Position numbers and translations under genes: made by a program. Source: Thinopyrum elongatum (taxonomy: Eukaryota; Streptophyta; Magnoliopsida; Poales; Poaceae). Taken from it: DNA of 64,000 nucleotides. The notes beneath the pieces are model-generated. The model made no database searches, was not told the DNA's origin, and saw only the letters and a list, made by a program, of their open reading frames with translations. Of this stretch, positions 58,842 through 64,000 are shown piece after piece. The DNA lies in contig CM022303.1 in the NCBI GenBank assembly GCA_011799875.1, forward strand, positions 732,294,587-732,358,586, given 5' to 3'. Numbering within the stretch: position 1 is the first letter of the stretch; the number at the start of each line of letters is the position of its first letter.

Positions 58842-61800
58842 ATGAACCGGCAATGGATGTATGGTGACAGACGCACCTCCGAGTACATTAAGGGCGTGCA
58901 TAATTTTCTCAAAGTGGCTGAGGCAAACAAGTAGAATGGTTTTATGTGTTGTCCATGCCCTACAGGTGGGAATACGAAGTCTTACTCTGACTGGAAAATC
59001 ATTCACACCCACCTGCTTGAGAAGGGTTTCATGCCACACTATAATGTTTGGACCAGGCACGGAGAAATAGGGGTTATGATGGAAGACAGCGAAGAAGAAG
59101 AGGACGATGACAACTATGTGCACCCTGAATACGGTGATACTGCAACGGGGGAAGCTGAAGATCAAGAGGAACCAGACGATGTGCCCGATGATGATCTCCG
59201 CCGGGTCATTGTTGATGCAAGGAGACAGTGCGAAAGTGAAAAGGAGAAGCTGAAATTCGATCGCACGTTAGAGGATCACCAAAAAGGGTTGTACCCCAAT
59301 TGCGAAGATGGCAACACAAAGCTCGGTACCGTACTGGAATTGCTGCAGTGGAAGGCAGAGAATGTTGTGCCTGACAAAGGATTTGAGAAGCTACTGAAAA
59401 TATTGAAGAAGAAGCTTCCAAAGGATAACAAATTGCCCGACAGTACGTACGCAGCAAAGAAGGTCGTATGCCCTCTAGGATTGGAGGTGCAGAAGGTACA
59501 TGCATGCCCTAATGACTGCATCCTGTACCGCGGTGCGTACGAGGATTTGAACGCATGCCCGGTATGCGGTGCATTGCGGTATAAGATCAGATGAGATGAC
59601 CCTGGTGATGTTGACGGCGAGCCCCCCAGGAAGAGGGTTCCTGCCAAGGTGATGTGGTATGCTCCTATAATACCACGGTTGAAACGTCTGTTCAGAAAAA
59701 AAGAGCATGCCAAGTTGACGCGATGGCACAGAGAGGACCGTAAGAAAGACGAGAAGTTGAGAGCACCCGCTGACGGGTCGCAGTGGAGAAAAATCGAGAG
59801 AAAGTACCGGGCTGAGTTTGCAGGTGACCCAAGGAACGTATGGTTTGGTTTAAGCGCGGATCGCATTAATCCTTTCGGGGAGCAGAGCAGCAATCACAGC
59901 ACCTGGCCCGTGTATCTATGTATCTATAACCTTCCTCCTTGGCTGTGCATGAAGCGGAAGTTCATTATGATGCCAGTACTCATCCAAGGCCCTAAGCAAC
60001 CCGGCAACGACATTGATGTGTACCTAAGGCCATTAGTTGACGAAATTTTACAGCTGTGGAATGGAAACGGTGTACGTGTGTGGGATGAGCACAGACAGGA
60101 GGAATTTGACCTGCATGCATTCCTGTTTGTAACCATCAATGATCGGGCTGCTCTCAGTAACCTTTCAGGACAGACAAACAAGGGATACCACGCATGCACG
60201 CACTGTTTAGCTGACACCGAAAGTATATACCTGGACAAATGCAGGAAGAATGTGTACCTGGGGCATCGTCGATTTCTTCCGACCAACCATCAATGTCGAA
60301 AGAAAGGCAAGCATTTCAAAGGCGAGGCAGATCACCGGAAGAAGCCCGCCATGCGTACCGGTGATCACGTACTTGCTATGGTCAATGATTTACACGTAAT
60401 CTTTGGAAATGGTCTCGGCGGACTATCTGTTCCGAATGACGCTGAGGGACGCGCTCCCATGTGGAAGAAGAAATCTATATTTTGGGACCTACCCTACTGG
60501 AAAGACCTAGAGGTCCGCACTTCAATCAACGTGATGCACATGACAAAGAACCTTTGCGTGAAGCTGCTAGGCTTCTTGGGCGTGTATGGAAAGACAAAAG
60601 ATACACCGGAGGAACGGGAGGACCTGCAACATTGGCACGAAAAAGACGGCATGCCTCCAAAGCAGTATGAAGGTCCTGCCAGCTACGCTCTTACCAAAGA
60701 AGAGAAGGAAATCTTCTTTGAATGCCTGCTCAGTATGAAGGTCCCGTCTGGCTTCTCGTCGAATATAAAGGGAATAATAAATATGGCAGAGAAAAAGTTC
60801 CAGAACCTAAAGTCTCATGACTGCCACATGATTATGACGCAACTGCTTTCGGTTGCATTGAGGGGGCTTCTACCGGAAAACGTTTGATTAGCCATTGTGA
60901 AGCTATGTGCATTCCTCAATGCAATCTCTCAGAAGGTGATCGATCCAGAAATCATACCAAGGCTAAGGAGTGATGACATTGGGTTTTGTGTTGACTTCAT
61001 TCCTGACCTTAAGAAGATTGGTCTCCCTCAATCGAGGTATGAGGGGAGACTGACTGGAAAAGGCACGCTAGGAGGGGACTCAATAATATGCAGGGACGGG
61101 CATTCTTGGTCTCGAGCATACTACATAGTTCTACAGAACTCTACCTTGGTGACCCCGTATGTCGATGAACACAAGAACATTCCGCGCTTCAAACACCCGG
61201 AGCAGTGTGACGACTGGATTACATGTGAACACATCAGGACTTTCGGCAGTTGGTTGGAAACACGTCTCAGAGGTGACAACACTGTTCTTGATGAGCTGTA
61301 CTCGTTTTCCAGGGGACCATCTTCGACTGTATTGACTTACAAAGGATACGAGATAAATGGGAATACATTTTACACGATCGCCCAAGATCAAAAGAGCACC
61401 AACCAAAACAGCGGTGTCCGCTTTGATGCAGCAACCAAGAGGGGAAAGGACACATATTATGGTTACATAGTGGACATATGGGAACTTGACTACGGACATG
61501 ATTTTAAGGTCCCTTTGTTTAAGTGCTAATGGGTCAATCTGTCAGGAGGCGGGGTACAGGTACAGCCACATTACGGAATGACAACAGTGGATCTGAACAA
61601 TCTTGGGTACACAGACGAACCATTCGTCCTAGCCAATGATGTGGCACAGGTTTTCTATGTGAAGGACATGTCTACCAAACCGAGAAAAAGAAAAGATAAG
61701 GAAGCGAATACATCATACGATGAGCCAAAGCGCCACATAGTTCTTTCAGGGAAAAGAGACATCGTGGGACTGGAGGGTAAGACAGACATGTCTGAAGATT

Positions 61801-61922
61801 ATGAAAAGTTTCATGAAATTCCTCCCTTCAAAGTCAAGGCTGACCCAAGCACCCTGTTAAGCGATGAAGAATATCCATTGTTACGGCGCAATAAGAAAAG
61901 GACACAAGCGAAGAAAAAGTGA
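58842..61922 (+). pseudogene. TNP2-type CACTA transposase (TNPD-like), broken
   Basis: Closely related to the CACTA-1 gene and collinear with it codon for codon up to codon 682. Same domains: zinc-type transposase-associated region (CPTGGN), acidic run, Transposase_21 core ('NPFGEQSSNHSTWPV', 'GYHACTHCLADTESI'), then DUF4218/DUF4216 remains. Lesions: TAG at codon 31 (58932, CAG in CACTA-1), TGA at codon 251 (59592), TGA at codon 682 (60885, CGA in CACTA-1). There is also an in-frame loss of 74 codons (222 bp) at about 60971 that removes the DUF4218 core, bounded by GATG on both sides in CACTA-1, and a TAA at 61527 (AAA in CACTA-1). The 19 bp lost from CACTA-1 are present here. None of the lesions is shared. 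Confidence 0.93.
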
Positions 61923-61934
61923 AGACAGACAAAG

Positions 61935-62815
61935 TCAGAAAGGGTTGAAAATTGATGATGTGGCTTTGAATTGTTCATTTTGAGCACACAAAAGTCTGGA
62001 GTTCAAATAAGTTCAAAAAAATGAAATCCCTTTGTGACATATGAGTTTTTGTCCAAAACCCTGATACTTCGAAAGAGATTGTCCATTTTGTACACGAAGT
62101 GCATCTAGTTTTTTCCGTAACCCTCTCAACTTTTTAGCACATGCTACGTGGGTGAAATGATGATATCATGCATATTTTCAACCTCTTCAGGGTTCATTTG
62201 CAGTGCTTTTCAATTTCAGGGTCATTTAGCTCAAAAAAATCAGTAAATGCATGAAAAATAACAGATGAAGTCAGAAAGGGTTGAAAATTGATGATGTGGC
62301 TTTGAATGGTTCATTTTGAACACACAAAAAGTTTGGAGTTCAAATAAGTTCAAAAAAATGAAATCCCTTTGTAACAGATGAGTTTTCATCTGAAACCCTG
62401 ATACTTCGAAAGAGATTGCCATTTTGTACACGAAGTGCATCCAGTTTTTGCCGTAACCCTCTCAACTTTTTAGCACATGCTATGGGGTGTGAAATGATGA
62501 TATCATGCCAATTTTCAACCTCTTCAGAGTTCATGTGAAGTGCTTTCAATTTTCAGGGTCATTTAGCTCAAAAAAATTAGTAAATGCATGAAAAATAACA
62601 GATGAAGTCAGAAAGGGTTGAAAATTGATGATGTGGCTTTGAATGGTTCATTTTGAACACACAAAAAGTCTGGAGTTCAAATAAGTTCAAAAAAATAAAA
62701 TCCCTTTGTAACAGATGAGTTTTCATCCGAAACCCTGATACTTCGACAAGGATTGTCCATTTGTACACGAAGTGCATCCAGTTTTTGCCGTAACCCTCTC
62801 AACTTTTATGAACTC
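61935..62815 (+). repeat. Afa/pAs1-like tandem repeats in CACTA-2, about 2.6 copies
   Basis: CCGTAACCCTCTCAACTTT recurs at 62115, 62451 and 62788, a period of 336-337 bp. Units include 'GATGATGTGGCTTTGAATGG', almost exactly a conserved stretch I recall from the Afa satellite. The array starts about 13 bp after the transposase stop, the same arrangement as in CACTA-1. Confidence 0.88.
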
Positions 62816-63400
62816 TAATAGCAAAAATAATAAACTAAAAGAATGAACTAGAAAACTTTAATGAAACTCTAATAGAAAAAAGAATGAACTAGAAAACTTT
62901 AATGAAACTCTAATAGCAAAAGGAATCAACTAAAATTTAGGCAACTAAAATTAGCAAAGTATTTTCTGTTCAAACATTAAAAGCAAAAAAAAAATTCAAA
63001 GAAATTTTTTTGTTAGAAACTTTAATAGCAAAAAGAATTATCATAAAGATTTTTTGTTAGATAGAACTAAAATAACAAAAACTGTTTTTGAATATAATGA
63101 TAAAACACAGTAATATTAAATAGTAGTAAAAAGAATCACTCAAAAATCTATTTTTATAGTAAAGTTAATCACAAACTAGTGATTCACACAAATTTCAAAG
63201 AATTCAAATTTAAACTATTCAAATTGGAAAACTAATGGCACTAATAGAAAGTTTAAAATATTTATTACCTAAAAGCAAAAAGATTTAAAAAAGAAAAGAA
63301 AATAAATAAAGCAAAAAACAAAACAGAAAAACTGGAAAAAAATAGAAAAAAAATGACACCTACTGGGCCACCACGGCCTGAATACGACTAGAAACCCAAC
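62816..63400. other. CACTA-2 A-rich spacer
   Basis: No gene. A-rich low-complexity DNA with a few direct repeats of 'AATGAACTAGAAAACTTT'; counterpart of 11791-12549. Confidence 0.8.
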
Positions 63401-63589
63401 CACGGGCCAGGATTTAGGCCCGCAGAAGGCCTAGTGGGCCCACAGGCAGAGGAGAGTCAGGTTAGACCCGTAAGCCTGCATTTGAGAGGAGCTCGAGAGG
63501 GCAGCGGCAGTGGCGTTTATAAACCACTCTGCGCCCCTCTCAACTAGCGAGGTGGGACTAAACTTTTGGCCGCGGGCAGCACAAGGCCT

Positions 63590-63830
63590 TTCGTCCCGGT
63601 TGGTGACACCAAACCGGGACTAAAGGGGTGCATTGGTACCGGTTCGTGGCACAAACCGGGACCAATGCCACCCTTTGGTCCCGGTTCGTGCCACCAACCG
63701 GGACCAAAGGGTTGTGCTTCCCGCCCTTTCGCCTAGCCAAAACAGACCTTTGGTCCCGGTTGGTGGCACGAACCGGGGCCAAAGGGTGGCATTGGTCCCG
63801 GTTGGTGCCACGAACCGGGACCAAAGGTGT
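63590..63830. repeat. Internal subterminal-type palindromic array of CACTA-2
   Basis: At least six GGTCCCGGTTGGTG / CACGAACCGGGACCA pairs directly upstream of a TATA box. Same array as 11545-11790. Confidence 0.9.
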
Positions 63831-63833
63831 GGC

Positions 63834-63840
63834 TATATAA
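63834..63840 (+). promoter_or_regulatory. TATA box of CACTA-2 second gene
   Basis: GGCTATATAAGCC right after the internal array and followed by a GC-rich leader ('CCGTCGCCGCGCCCTG') to the window end. This repeats the arrangement at the transposase promoter and marks the start of the second gene, whose coding part lies outside the window. Confidence 0.7.
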
Positions 63841-64000
63841 GCCAACACTTAGGAAAATTTCCCCAAGTGGTCCCATTCTCCCCCGACGCCTCCAGGCCGC
63901 TCCTCGCTGCCGTCGCCGCGCCCTGCCTCGTCGCCGCCTGATCCTCATCGCCTTTCGCCGTCGCCGACGCCTCCCCGACGACGCCGAGCTCAACGCCAGG

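Larger units (their letters stand above)
38354..64000 (-). mobile_element. RT-V, reversed gypsy-like LTR retrotransposon, runs off the window
   Basis: Reversed element with 3' LTR 38354-39878, internal domain 39879-48127, and 5' LTR beginning (on the plus strand) at 48128. Its 5' LTR is split by a copia element (48156-56794) and then by CACTA-2 (from 57533). The remaining roughly 760 bp of that LTR should lie beyond the window. The 5 bp before its left end are TCATC; the matching duplication cannot be seen. No gag-pol is present. Confidence 0.85.
57533..64000 (+). mobile_element. CACTA-2, 5' half of a CACTA (En/Spm) transposon, runs off the window
   Basis: The first 24 bp from 57533 (CACTAGTAGAAAA, then CAGGGCTTTGG) are identical to the 5' terminus of CACTA-1. 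The 3 bp before it are TAA, and RT-V's uninterrupted copy shows TAA there too, so TAA is the expected target duplication. The order is subterminal repeats, leader with a small ORF, transposase, Afa-like array, AT-rich spacer, internal subterminal-type array, TATA box, leader of the second gene. By comparison with CACTA-1, about 6 kb should remain to the right. Confidence 0.93.

Noticed and set aside
61935..62815. CRISPR-like or regulatory repeat array
   Set aside because: Head-to-tail 337-bp units without spacers; a satellite-type tandem repeat in a eukaryotic transposon.

Overview
The window is repeat-dominated plant nuclear DNA, almost certainly from a Triticeae grass (wheat/Aegilops lineage). 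This rests on CACTA (En/Spm) elements with GGTCCCGGTT-type subterminal repeats, a BARE/Angela-type copia element, and long gypsy-type LTRs that open TGATACGTCTCC, all of which I recognise from Triticeae genomes. I see no intact host gene, rRNA, tRNA gene or CRISPR array. Family names are from memory; the structural calls (ends, target-site duplications, empty sites) are read from the sequence. There is one assembly gap (25 N, 5614-5638).

Layout. 1-2867: 3' part and LTR fragment of a coding-poor gypsy-like retrotransposon (RT-I). 2904-19070: RT-II, its leader split by a complete 12.8-kb CACTA element (CACTA-1, 4612-17377, genes on the minus strand). 19071-22796: chimeric remnant RT-III. 22797-24125: inverted LTR. 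24126-24593: unassigned. 24594-36121: complete RT-IV (duplication GCCCA), with a 4.15-kb solo LTR (31791-35940) in its 3' LTR. 36122-38353: about 4.5 copies of a 340-bp tandem repeat, then a possible gene relic. 38354 to the window end: RT-V (reversed), carrying a 4.35-kb solo LTR (42761-47111), a copia element (48156-56794) and a second, truncated CACTA element (CACTA-2, 57533-64000).

The two CACTA elements are close relatives. Each has a TNP2-type transposase gene followed by an array of about 337-bp repeats resembling the Afa/pAs1 satellite. An AT-rich spacer, an internal copy of the subterminal-type repeats, and a second gene follow. In CACTA-1 the second gene encodes a Transposase_24-like region and a C-terminal Ulp1/C48-like region. 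Both transposase genes are broken, by different mutations. CACTA-2 has a small coiled-coil/membrane ORF in its leader that CACTA-1 lacks. CACTA-1 also holds a roughly 410-bp near-perfect inverted repeat.

RT-II, RT-IV and RT-V lack gag-pol but keep related versions of one unrecognised ORF (261 codons, intact in RT-II) just after a tRNA-Asp-type primer site. Nesting order is clear in most places because paralogous copies in the window preserve the uninterrupted sites.
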